6,019 bases of DNA from Muribaculaceae bacterium (GTDB taxonomy: Bacteria; Bacteroidota; Bacteroidia; Bacteroidales; Muribaculaceae), in the NCBI GenBank assembly GCA_029060585.1, contig JAIDTS010000485.1, positions 1-6,019 of the forward strand, written 5' to 3'. The notes under the pieces are model-generated. The model did not search any database and was not told where the DNA came from. It saw only the letters and a program-made list of their open reading frames with translations. A program made the position numbers and the translations under genes. Of the stretch, positions 1-6,019 are shown piece after piece; position 1 is the first letter of the stretch, and each line of letters starts with the position of its first letter.

Positions 1-885
1 TATGGCCAATGGATAGCCGGAGCTGATGTATTCGTCTATGACTTCGACAAGTTCGAGCCCATAGACGTGCTTCACATGATCCAGGACTATAACATCACAT
101 CTCTCTGCGCACCCCCGACGATCTTCCGGTTCCTTATCAGAGAAGACCTTTCAAGATTCAACCTCTCCTCGCTTAAATACTGTACCATAGCAGGAGAAGC
201 ACTCAATCCAAGTGTCTTCGACGAATGGAAAAAGCTGACCGGACTCCGGCTGATGGAAGGATTCGGACAGACTGAGACTACACTGACTGTCGCCACATAT
301 CCGTGGTGTGAGCCAAAGCCGGGCTCGATGGGTCTCAAGGGTCCCGAATACGACATAGACCTCGTTGACGACAACGACGAGCCCGTAGAAGACGGCGTAC
401 ACGGAGAGATCGTCGTGCGCCTGCATCCTGAAAAGAAGCCGCTCGGACTTTTCAAGGAATATCTCAACGATGAGGATCTGACCAACGAAGCTATGCACGA
501 CGGACTTTACCACACAGGCGACGTAGCATGGCGCGACGAAGACGGTTATTATTGGTTTGTAGGACGAAAGGACGATGTCATAAAGTCGTCGGGCTACCGT
601 ATCGGCCCGTTTGAGGTGGAAAGCGCGTTGATGACTCATCCCGCTGTCGTGGAGTGCGCCATCACAGGAGTTCCCGATGACGTACGAGGCCAGATAGTGA
701 AGGCTACGGTAGTGCTTGCAACCGACTACAAGGGTAAGGAAAGTGAAGAGCTCATCAAGGACATCCAGAACCATGTCAAAAGAGTGACCGCCCCCTATAA
801 ATATCCGCGTATCGTGGAGTTTGTCGACGAACTACCGAAGACCATATCAGGCAAAATCCGCCGAGCAGCGATACGAAAGGACTGA
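1..885 (+). CDS. Acyl-CoA synthetase (AMP-binding, acetyl/medium-chain acyl-CoA ligase type), 3' part
   Basis: The reading frame is open from the first base, so the gene starts outside the window; 294 codons and a TGA stop are visible. Enzymes of this ANL family activate a carboxylic acid with ATP to an acyl-adenylate and transfer it to coenzyme A in the cytoplasm. Visible motifs, numbered from the first visible codon, are GFGQTET (87-93, adenylate-binding A5), YHTGD (170-174, ATP ribose-binding Asp), GRKDDVIK (188-195, hinge before the mobile C-terminal domain) and SGKIRR (catalytic Lys at 285). The opening residues [18 protein letters not shown] and the order of motifs match the roughly 550-residue acetyl-CoA synthetase-like/ACSM enzymes common in Bacteroidales, so about 250 residues, including the P-loop, are missing upstream. 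The C-terminal half looks intact. The acyl substrate cannot be decided from this part. It appears to be transcribed separately from purE, which has its own promoter downstream. Confidence 0.93.
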   Translation, partial: YGQWIAGADVFVYDFDKFEPIDVLHMIQDYNITSLCAPPTIFRFLIREDLSRFNLSSLKYCTIAGEALNPSVFDEWKKLTGLRLMEGFGQTETTLTVATYPWCEPKPGSMGLKGPEYDIDLVDDNDEPVEDGVHGEIVVRLHPEKKPLGLFKEYLNDEDLTNEAMHDGLYHTGDVAWRDEDGYYWFVGRKDDVIKSSGYRIGPFEVESALMTHPAVVECAITGVPDDVRGQIVKATVVLATDYKGKESEELIKDIQNHVKRVTAPYKYPRIVEFVDELPKTISGKIRRAAIRKD

Positions 886-931
886 AAACGCCTCTGAAAA
901 CACTTAAAATTTACCTGACCGGAGTCTTAAA

Positions 932-963
932 TTTGGAAAATTCAAAGTTTTTGATTAACTTTG
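932..963 (+). promoter_or_regulatory. Bacteroidota-type promoter for the purE leader/RNA
   Basis: TTTG at 932-935 and TAACTTTG at 956-963 are separated by 20 bases. This matches the known Bacteroides primary sigma consensus TTTG-N19-21-TAnnTTTG exactly. Transcription would start near 968-972, giving about 230 bases of leader before the purE ATG at 1201. I found no other match to the -7 element between here and purE, nor in the spacers before purL and purM, so this is the best candidate promoter for the whole purine cluster as well as for the RNA downstream. Confidence 0.65.
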
Positions 964-969
964 CATCAA

Positions 970-1179
970 GTTTTCACAAATAGAATCTGACACCGGAACA
1001 TGCACTTCTCACTCAAGCATAGACGACGCCATAAGCATCTGTCATTCCGCCGATTGCCAAGCAGCATGAGGCTAACCACGCAGGTGTGCGGACTTGAAGC
1101 CTTGACATGTCGTGCAGTTTCGGATCAATACGCATAGGACAGACCGCGTTCCGACCAATCGGAATGCGGTCTCTTGATT
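970..1179 (+). ncRNA. Candidate structured RNA upstream of purE (6S-like architecture, identity unproven)
   Basis: This stretch lies between a good promoter and a strong hairpin and carries no credible protein. By hand it folds into a rod. A closing stem pairs 993-999 with 1117-1123 (one G-U) and 1001-1005 with 1112-1116, with a single bulged A at 1000, and three more pairs continue outward (988-990 with 1125-1127). Inside is a large open bubble of about 30 bases on the 5' side and 25 on the 3' side. An apical arm follows: 1036-1041 with 1081-1086, and a small top hairpin from 1054-1058 with 1070-1075. A closing stem, central bubble and apical stem in an RNA of about 200 bases is the known layout of 6S RNA, which mimics an open promoter and binds RNA polymerase; in cyanobacteria the 6S gene lies next to purK. 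I recognise no conserved 6S primary sequence, so the name is inference. A cis-acting purE leader is the alternative. Confidence 0.45.
1141..1179 (+). terminator. Terminator-like or attenuator hairpin before purE
   Basis: AGACCGCGTTCCGA (1141-1154) pairs with TCGGAATGCGGTCT (1159-1172) over all 14 positions, with one G-U wobble and a CCAA loop. The following bases CTTGATT are only moderately T-rich, so intrinsic termination would be partial. The hairpin ends 28 bases before the purE ATG and no promoter lies between them. It therefore either ends the upstream RNA with read-through into purE, or acts as a regulated attenuator of the purine genes. Confidence 0.5.
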
Positions 1180-1200
1180 TATAAAAACACAAAGACAGCA

Positions 1201-1671
1201 ATGAAAATCGGTATTGTAATGGGTTCAGCTTCCGACTGGCCCGTAATGAAAGGAAGTGCTGAGATTCTCGACGAATTCGGCGTAGAATACGACAAGAAAG
1301 TGCTTAGTGCACACCGTACTCCACATGAGCTTGAAGCATGGGTAAGCGGTGCCCGCGAGGCTGGATATGCCGCGATCATAGCTGCAGCCGGAGGCGCGGC
1401 ACACCTCGCAGGAGTATGCGCAGCTTTCACTACCCTCCCGGTCATCGGAGTGCCTATCAAGGCACGCACGCTCGAGGGACTCGACTCACTGCTTTCTATG
1501 GTGCAGATGCCTTCCGGAATTCCGGTGGCCACAGTGAGCATAGACGGTGCGAAAAACGCTGCTCTCCTCGCAGTGGAGATAATGGCAGTGACGGATAAGG
1601 CCCTTGAAGAAAAAATGGCTGAGTTCCGTAAGAAACAGGCCAAGAAGGTACTTGCAAGCGAACTGAACTGA
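1201..1671 (+). CDS. purE: N5-carboxyaminoimidazole ribonucleotide mutase (PurE, class I)
   Basis: A 156-residue protein covering the whole PurE fold. PurE moves the carboxyl group of N5-CAIR to carbon 4 to give CAIR in de novo purine synthesis; the class I enzyme needs N5-CAIR from PurK, which is not in this window. Hallmarks are GSASDW (residues 8-13), with Ser9 and Asp12 matching the substrate-binding Ser16/Asp19 of the E. coli enzyme; SAHRTP (36-41), whose His38 matches catalytic His45; the AGGAAHL phosphate-binding loop; PVIGVPI; and SLLSMVQMPSGIPVATV. SVQMP-type sequence with the short length favours class I over the AIR-carboxylating class II. I chose the ATG at 1201 because the protein then begins MKIGIVMGS like its relatives; a TTG nine codons upstream overlaps the hairpin region and adds unconserved residues. 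The upstream bases are A-rich with no Shine-Dalgarno site, as usual in Bacteroidota. It is probably co-transcribed with purL, 116 bases downstream. Confidence 0.97.
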   Translation: MKIGIVMGSASDWPVMKGSAEILDEFGVEYDKKVLSAHRTPHELEAWVSGAREAGYAAIIAAAGGAAHLAGVCAAFTTLPVIGVPIKARTLEGLDSLLSMVQMPSGIPVATVSIDGAKNAALLAVEIMAVTDKALEEKMAEFRKKQAKKVLASELN

Positions 1672-1687
1672 ATATTAAGTTAAAAAA

Positions 1688-1774
1688 GTTCAGATGGTTT
1701 AGAAAGTTTAGATGTTTTTATCTCTATTCTTCCTCAACTCCCTAAACCATCTAAACTTCCTAAACTTATTAAAC
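1688..1774. repeat. Inverted array of 9-base units in the purE-purL spacer
   Basis: The left side holds three tandem 9-base units (GTTCAGATG, GTTTAGAAA, GTTTAGATG; 1688-1714). The right side holds four units ending in TAAAC (TCCCTAAAC, CATCTAAAC, TTCCTAAAC, TTATTAAAC; 1739-1774). In one register 1697-1714 pairs with 1748-1765 at 17 of 18 positions around a 33-base loop. In another, 1692-1702 pairs with 1742-1752 perfectly over 11 bases. The right array ends 13 bases before the purL ATG. The function is unknown. The long loop and lack of a T-tract argue against a simple terminator. It is built like the heptamer arrays at 5467-5963 but has a different unit and no gene inside. Confidence 0.8.
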
Positions 1775-1787
1775 CATACATTAAACT

Positions 1788-4700
1788 ATGAACCAGAACA
1801 AACGGATTTTCGTGGAGAAGAGCGGTGCCTACCGCGTAGAAGCCGACAGTCTCCGGCGGGAACTCAATGAAAACCTCGGCCTCGACATCAAGGACCTTCG
1901 TCTGATCTGCGTCTACGATGTCTTCAACGCTGATCCGGCACTCGTAGAGGAAGCAAAATACCGTGTCTTCGGCGAGCCGGCCACCGACACCGTAGTCGAG
2001 GACTTTGATCTTACAGGTAAGAAATATCTTGCAGTGGAATGCCTTCCGGGTCAGTTTGACCAGCGCGCTTCCTCTGCGGAGGACTGTGTGAAGCTGATCG
2101 ATCCGACATCAGAAGTGGAGATCCGCAGTGCGAAACTGATGATCTTCGACGATTCTGTCACTGAAGACGATCTTCAGAAAATAGCACACTATACCATAAA
2201 TGCCGTAGAATCCCGCGCCAAAGACATGAGCGTGCTTTGCCCGCCTGAGCGCGCCACAGCATCTCCGGTAAAGGAGCTCGAAGGATTTCGCGAGATCACG
2301 CTTGAGAACGCTCCTGATTTCATCAATGAGATGGGACTCGCGATGAACGATGCCGACCTTATGACGGTGGTAGACTATTTCAAAGCCGAGGGTCGCGACC
2401 CGAAAGAAACGGAACTCCGCATTCTCGACACTTACTGGAGCGACCACTGCCGCCATACGACTTTCATGACCGAGCTTACCGACATAGACGTCGAAGACAG
2501 TCCGGTAGCGGAAGACATAAAGGGCTCGCTCGATCTTTACCGCCGGATGCGAAAGGATCTCGGCCGCGATGAGAAACGCGTCTGCCTCATGGACCTCGCC
2601 TGCATCGGAGCCCGCTGGCTCAAGGCCAAAGGCATTCTCGACGACCAGGAGGAGAGCGAGGAAAACAATGCCTGCTCCATAGTGATTGATGTCGATACCG
2701 AAAACGGTGAGAAGGAGAAATGGCTCCTGATGTTCAAGAATGAGACTCACAATCATCCTACAGAGATAGAACCTTTCGGCGGAGCCTCGACATGTCTTGG
2801 AGGTGCTATCCGCGACCCGCTGAGCGGACGCAGCTACGTCTATCAGGCTATGCGCGTGACCGGTGCCGGCGATATCTACAAGCCTGTGAGCGAGACGATG
2901 AAAGGCAAGCTTCCGCAGCGCGTCATATCCAAACGGGCAGCAGCCGGCTACAGCAGCTACGGCAACCAGATAGGCCTCGCCACCACTCATGTGCGAGAGA
3001 TCTTCCACCCCAACTACGTAGCTAAGCGCCTTGAGGTAGGTGCCGTAGTTGGCGCTGTGAAGCAGGCCGACGTTCGCCGCGAGCGTCCTGCAGCCGGAGA
3101 TGTGATACTGATGTTTGGAGGCCGTACCGGTCGCGACGGTATCGGAGGAGCTACCGGATCGAGCAAGGAGCATAATGTCAGCTCCCTCGAGCAGTGCGGT
3201 AGCGAGGTGCAGAAAGGCAATGCTCCGGAGGAGCGCAAGATAGAGCGTCTTTTCCATCGTCCGGAAGTCACGAGACTGATAAAGAAATCCAACGACTTCG
3301 GAGCAGGCGGTGTCAGCGTGGCTATCGGAGAACTTGCCGATGGACTTGACATCTACCTTGACCGTGTTCCCGTGAAATACAGCGGCCTGAACGCAACCGA
3401 GCTCGCTATCAGCGAAAGTCAGGAGCGTATGAGCGTTGTTGTAGAGAAGAAGGATATGGATGAGTTTATCAAATACTGCCATGAGGAGAACCTTGAGGTG
3501 ACCCATGTAGCGGACGTGACCGACCGCGGCCGCATGCGCATGATGATGAACGGAGAGGTGGTAGCCGACCTGAGCCGCGAGTTCATCGACTCCGCCGGCG
3601 CCACGCGCAAAGCCTCTGTAAAGATAAGCGGCGTTGCCACCGGAATGCCTTACAAGAGCTACAAGACATTCGAAGAAATGCTTGCAGACGAAAACGTTAC
3701 GTCGCAGAAAGGTCTCATAGAGATGTTCGACTCTACGATCGGCGCATCGACAGTGCTCATGCCGTTTGGCGGCAAGACACAGGGCACGGAGACCCAGGTG
3801 AGCGTACAGAAGCTTCCTACGGGAGGATATACCGACACTGCGAGCATGATGGCATATGGTTTCAACCCTTACATCAGTGAATGGAGTCCCTATCACGGTG
3901 CCGCTTATGCGGTTGTCGAGGCTGTGGCAAAGGTGGCGGCAGCTGGCGGCGACACATCACGCATGCGTTTCTCCTATCAGGAGTATTTCGAGCGTATGCA
4001 CACCGATAAGTCGTGGGGCAAACCGGCTGCAGCTCTTCTCGGCGCACTAAAAATGCAGAAGGAATTCGGACTTCCTTCCATCGGCGGAAAGGACTCGATG
4101 AGCGGTACGTTTGCCGACATATCGGTACCACCGACATTGATTGCATTCGGTATAGTCCCGGTAGATGCCCGTGACGTGATAAGCCCTGAGTTCAAGGAAG
4201 CAGGCGACATCGTCTATCTTCTCGAGGCAAAACCTCTGGAAAATGGAATGCCGGACACCGACGCACTTAAGAAGAACTTCGCAGTCATTCATGAAGACAT
4301 AAAGGCCGGACGCATCAAGGCCGCCTACGCACTTGGATTCGGAGGACTCGGAGAGGCTGTGGCCAAGATGAGCTTCGGCAACGAGATAGGAGCTGAAATC
4401 GAATATTCGGCAGAAGATCTCTACAAGTGGAACTACGGCGCCATCATCGTGGAAAGTGCAGAAAAGCTCGGAAGCGAATATCATCCGATAGGCGCCACTA
4501 TCGCGGATCCTATTCTCAACATCAATGGCGAGCGCAAGGAAATAGCGGTGCTCAAGGAAGTCAACAGCGCACGATTCAACGAAATCTATCCGGACCATGC
4601 CGACACCAAGGGAGTTGCAGAGAACGCTTCATCCGGACCGAACAAGACCGTATGGCCCGGCGAGCCAGTAGAGCATCCTGTAGTGTACCTGCCTGTATTC

Positions 4701-5489
4701 CCCGGCACCAACTGCGACTACGACATGATCCGTGCTTTCAGTCGCGAGGGAGCGGAATGCACTACGAGTGTCTTCTGCAACCTGACACCCGAACAGACCC
4801 GCGAATCAGTGGCTACGATGGCCAAGATGATCGACGCCTGCCATGTGCTCGCGTTCAGCGGAGGATTCTCGCTCGGCGACGAGCCTGACGGAAGCGGCAA
4901 GTTTATCGCAAGCGTAATAATGAACGACGCAGTGAAGGAGGCTATAGAGCGTCTTCTGAAGCGTGGCGGTCTCGTGATCGGCATATGCAACGGTTTCCAG
5001 GCCCTCGTCAAGTCAGGACTTCTCCCCTACGGCAAGATCGGTGAGCTTTCAGCAGAAAGCCCCACGCTTTTCCGCAACGACATCAACCGCCATATCTCGC
5101 AGATAGCAGTTACCCGGGTTGGCAGCGTTGCCTCTCCCTGGCTTGATGGTTTCTCCATCGGCCAGCTCCACTCCATCGCCGTATCGCATGGCGAGGGTAA
5201 GTTTACCGCAAGTGCCGAACTCGTGAAGAAGCTTGCCGAGGCAGGACAGATAGCGTTCCAGTATGCCGATGCTGCAGGCAACGCCACTATGACAAGTCCT
5301 TTCAACCCGAATGGTTCGACCGACGCAATCGAGGGCATCATCAGCCCTGACGGACAGATTCTCGGCAAAATGGGACACTCCGAGCGCTACGACGACGGTC
5401 TCTTCAAGAATATCCACGGCGATAAGCGTCAGAACCTCTTCGCAAATGCAATTCGCTATTTTAATGGAGAATTGAGAATTGAGAATTGA
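1788..5489 (+). CDS. purL: Phosphoribosylformylglycinamidine synthase, single-chain (PurL)
   Basis: This 1233-residue cytoplasmic enzyme converts FGAR, ATP and glutamine to FGAM, the fourth step of purine synthesis. It is the fused form that combines PurS-like, PurL and PurQ parts. Residues 1 to about 170 are the PurS-like N-terminal region. WSDHCRHTTF (217-226) marks the linker/start of the synthetase core. ETHNHP (319-324) followed by a glycine-rich stretch lies in the first ATP-binding AIR-synthase-like half, and GGKDSM (766-771) in the second half. From about residue 965 comes a class I glutamine amidotransferase domain (VVYLPVFPGTNCDYD), with nucleophile Cys1067 in GICNGF and the His1197/Glu1199 pair in GHSER. 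No expected catalytic residue is missing. The sequence resembles the clostridial/Bacteroides single-chain clade more than the E. coli one, which is about 60 residues longer. The start ATG follows TTAAACT, with no Shine-Dalgarno site. The last seven residues, GELRIEN, and the TGA are encoded by the GAGAATT array, so the ancestral protein probably ended near RYFN. Confidence 0.97.
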   Translation: MNQNKRIFVEKSGAYRVEADSLRRELNENLGLDIKDLRLICVYDVFNADPALVEEAKYRVFGEPATDTVVEDFDLTGKKYLAVECLPGQFDQRASSAEDCVKLIDPTSEVEIRSAKLMIFDDSVTEDDLQKIAHYTINAVESRAKDMSVLCPPERATASPVKELEGFREITLENAPDFINEMGLAMNDADLMTVVDYFKAEGRDPKETELRILDTYWSDHCRHTTFMTELTDIDVEDSPVAEDIKGSLDLYRRMRKDLGRDEKRVCLMDLACIGARWLKAKGILDDQEESEENNACSIVIDVDTENGEKEKWLLMFKNETHNHPTEIEPFGGASTCLGGAIRDPLSGRSYVYQAMRVTGAGDIYKPVSETMKGKLPQRVISKRAAAGYSSYGNQIGLATTHVREIFHPNYVAKRLEVGAVVGAVKQADVRRERPAAGDVILMFGGRTGRDGIGGATGSSKEHNVSSLEQCGSEVQKGNAPEERKIERLFHRPEVTRLIKKSNDFGAGGVSVAIGELADGLDIYLDRVPVKYSGLNATELAISESQERMSVVVEKKDMDEFIKYCHEENLEVTHVADVTDRGRMRMMMNGEVVADLSREFIDSAGATRKASVKISGVATGMPYKSYKTFEEMLADENVTSQKGLIEMFDSTIGASTVLMPFGGKTQGTETQVSVQKLPTGGYTDTASMMAYGFNPYISEWSPYHGAAYAVVEAVAKVAAAGGDTSRMRFSYQEYFERMHTDKSWGKPAAALLGALKMQKEFGLPSIGGKDSMSGTFADISVPPTLIAFGIVPVDARDVISPEFKEAGDIVYLLEAKPLENGMPDTDALKKNFAVIHEDIKAGRIKAAYALGFGGLGEAVAKMSFGNEIGAEIEYSAEDLYKWNYGAIIVESAEKLGSEYHPIGATIADPILNINGERKEIAVLKEVNSARFNEIYPDHADTKGVAENASSGPNKTVWPGEPVEHPVVYLPVFPGTNCDYDMIRAFSREGAECTTSVFCNLTPEQTRESVATMAKMIDACHVLAFSGGFSLGDEPDGSGKFIASVIMNDAVKEAIERLLKRGGLVIGICNGFQALVKSGLLPYGKIGELSAESPTLFRNDINRHISQIAVTRVGSVASPWLDGFSIGQLHSIAVSHGEGKFTASAELVKKLAEAGQIAFQYADAAGNATMTSPFNPNGSTDAIEGIISPDGQILGKMGHSERYDDGLFKNIHGDKRQNLFANAIRYFNGELRIEN

Positions 5490-5494
5490 GAATT
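5467..5494 (+). repeat. Left heptamer array, four perfect copies of GAGAATT
   Basis: Four uninterrupted GAGAATT units fill exactly 28 bases. They encode the C-terminal tail of PurL and contain its TGA stop (5487-5489); the next base begins the ATG of the four-helix-bundle gene. The array is the inverted complement of the one at 5932-5963. The two could form a 28-bp stem with one mismatch, with the whole IVP gene in the loop. Confidence 0.95.
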
Positions 5495-5526
5495 ATGAGT
5501 GGACGCCCAGACAATACAATTCTCAA
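5486..5526 (+). promoter_or_regulatory. Short hairpin enclosing the start codon of the four-helix-bundle gene
   Basis: TTGAGAATT (5486-5494) is the perfect inverted complement of AATTCTCAA (5518-5526). In mRNA the ATG at 5495-5497 would lie at the base of a 23-base loop. The 5' arm is the end of the left heptamer array and the 3' arm lies within codons 8-11 of the gene, so this local fold competes with the long-range pairing between the two arrays. A translational role is possible but not shown. Confidence 0.35.
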
Positions 5527-5932
5527 CAAATCTTTCAAGTTCGCAGTAAGGATAGTAAAGCTTTACAAATTCCTTACTACGAAACAAAAAGAATATGTAA
5601 TGTCAAAGCAAATTCTACGAAGCGGCACATCCATTGGAGCAAATGTTCATGAGGCCGTGGAAGGATTCTCAATCAAGGATTTTCAATTCAAGTTAAATAT
5701 AGCCCTCAAGGAAGCACGAGAGACAGAATACTGGCTTAAGCTTCTCCATGAGACTGAATATATCAGTGATCTTCAATATTCCAATATCAATAATGATTGT
5801 ACGGAAATTTTGAAATTGCTTGTAAGTATTTTGAAGACTCTTGAACTTAAGAATAATATTGAACAAGAGAACAAAGACGACCAAGCGAGCGATAATGAAC
5901 GGGAGGACGATGGTGATCGGAAGGACTCCTGA
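5495..5932 (+). CDS. Four-helix-bundle protein of the 23S rRNA intervening-sequence (IVP/S23) family
   Basis: A 145-residue soluble protein with no signal peptide or membrane segment. Its core is characteristic of the family (TIGR02436/PF05635 type): NKSFKFAVRIVKLYKFL (helix 1), SKQILRSGTSIGANVHEA (about residues 40-57, the signature turn and helix 2), FKLNIALKEARETEYWLKLL (helix 3), then an amphipathic helix 4 ending near SILKTLEL. Known relatives are encoded in rRNA intervening sequences and stand alone in many Bacteroidota; the related Avd of diversity-generating retroelements forms a pentamer that binds nucleic acid. The molecular function of stand-alone copies is not established, and no reverse transcriptase or variable target is seen here. 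After helix 4 a highly charged tail of about 25 residues (Asp/Glu/Asn/Lys-rich) exceeds the usual family length of about 115-125. I chose ATG 5495 over an in-frame TTG at 5486 that lies inside the repeat. The start is five bases after the purL stop. The stop codon uses the first base of the right array. Confidence 0.93.
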   Translation: MSGRPDNTILNKSFKFAVRIVKLYKFLTTKQKEYVMSKQILRSGTSIGANVHEAVEGFSIKDFQFKLNIALKEARETEYWLKLLHETEYISDLQYSNINNDCTEILKLLVSILKTLELKNNIEQENKDDQASDNEREDDGDRKDS

Positions 5933-5963
5933 ATTCTCAATTCTCAATTCTAAATTCTCAATT
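5932..5963 (+). repeat. Right heptamer array, four AATTCTC units plus AATT
   Basis: Units at 5932-5938, 5939-5945, 5946-5952 (AATTCTA, one change) and 5953-5959, followed by a partial AATT. It is inverted relative to the left array, and the two match at 27 of 28 positions. It contributes the final A of the stop codon of the four-helix-bundle gene and ends eight bases before the purM ATG. Confidence 0.95.
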
Positions 5964-5971
5964 ATTAACAA

Positions 5972-6019
5972 ATGGCAGAATCATATGAAAAAGCCGGTGT
6001 GAATCTCGAAGCCGGATAT
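5972..6019 (+). CDS. purM: Phosphoribosylformylglycinamidine cyclo-ligase (PurM), first 16 codons
   Basis: The frame from the ATG at 5972 reads MAESYEKAGVNLEAGY and runs off the window. The SYxxAGVxLEAGY opening is typical of PurM (AIR synthetase), which closes FGAM to AIR with ATP directly after the PurL step. An adjacent purL and an A-rich TTAACAA before the ATG support the call and the start. Only the N-terminal tag is visible, so no catalytic residues can be checked. No promoter is seen in the 39 bases between the IVP gene and this start, so it presumably depends on read-through from purL across the repeat unit. Confidence 0.8.
   Translation, partial: MAESYEKAGVNLEAGY

Larger units (their letters stand above)
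5467..5963 (+). mobile_element. Candidate repeat-bounded IVP unit inserted between purL and purM
   Basis: The unit consists of inverted heptamer arrays (5467-5494 and 5932-5963) enclosing one gene for a four-helix-bundle protein. The inside is AT-rich (about 37% GC in three sampled 60-base lines, against about 56% in three sampled purL lines), and the unit separates two purine genes normally expected to be adjacent or independent. Members of this protein family were first seen within intervening sequences of 23S rRNA genes, where inverted ends form a stem cut by RNase III. There is no transposase, and no target duplication could be identified because the ends are repetitive. Mobility is therefore inference; a resident gene decorated with repeats is the alternative. 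Confidence 0.4.

Noticed and set aside
151..774. 207-codon open frame on the minus strand
   Set aside because: Antisense to the well-supported acyl-CoA synthetase, with no recognisable family features.
1174..1200. Upstream TTG start for purE
   Set aside because: The added residues are not conserved in PurE and the ATG at 1201 gives the canonical N-terminus.
1013..1201. 62-codon minus-strand frame in the purE upstream region
   Set aside because: No homology is recognisable, it crosses the 14-bp hairpin and the candidate RNA, and no minus-strand promoter is seen.
1688..1774. Intrinsic terminator of purE
   Set aside because: The stem is AT-rich, has a 33-base loop, and is not followed by a T-tract; purL has no promoter of its own that I can see.
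2109..3896. 595-codon open frame on the minus strand
   Set aside because: It lies entirely within purL, shows no recognisable domain, and its Cys/His/Leu-rich residue mix is typical of an antisense shadow of a GC-biased gene.
5495..5932. Accessory gene (Avd) of a diversity-generating retroelement
   Set aside because: The fold is related, but no reverse transcriptase, template repeat or variable-repeat gene is present, and the neighbours are purine genes.
5467..5963. CRISPR array
   Set aside because: The units are 7 bases long, directly tandem without spacers, and inverted between the two arrays.
5693..5971. 92-codon minus-strand frame with a hydrophobic stretch
   Set aside because: It is antisense to the IVP gene and begins inside the repeat; the hydrophobic segment mirrors the charged tail on the plus strand.

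Overview
The window looks like a Bacteroidales chromosome, at family rank undetermined. Three things point there: a textbook Bacteroidota-type promoter (TTTG, 20-base spacer, TAACTTTG), start codons preceded by A-rich stretches instead of Shine-Dalgarno sites, and intergenic inverted arrays of short tandem units of a kind I associate with this phylum. Proteins are read on the plus strand throughout; no minus-strand gene is convincing.

Layout. Bases 1-885 are the 3' half of an acyl-CoA synthetase (AMP-binding) gene. Bases 886-1200 have no protein gene but hold a promoter, about 200 bases of foldable sequence that I read as a structured RNA (possibly 6S-like, unproven), and a strong 14-bp hairpin just before purE. 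Then come purE (1201-1671), a 116-base spacer filled by an inverted array of 9-base units, and the large single-chain purL (1788-5489). After purL sits a compact unit of about 500 bases: four copies of the heptamer GAGAATT, a 145-residue four-helix-bundle protein of the 23S rRNA intervening-sequence (IVP) family, and four inverted copies of the same heptamer. The window ends in the first 16 codons of a gene that reads as purM.

How the genes work together. PurL makes FGAM from FGAR, PurM closes FGAM to AIR, and PurE acts on the carboxylated AIR intermediate, so purE-purL-purM covers consecutive steps of de novo purine synthesis. They probably form one transcription unit driven from the promoter at 932-963, because no second promoter is visible. 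The IVP unit interrupts this purine cluster. Its left repeat supplies the last seven codons and the stop codon of purL, and its right repeat ends eight bases before the purM start.

The most interesting signals are the repeat-bounded IVP unit lodged inside a housekeeping operon, resembling the arrangement of rRNA intervening sequences but in an mRNA setting, and the unexplained structured leader RNA ahead of purE.
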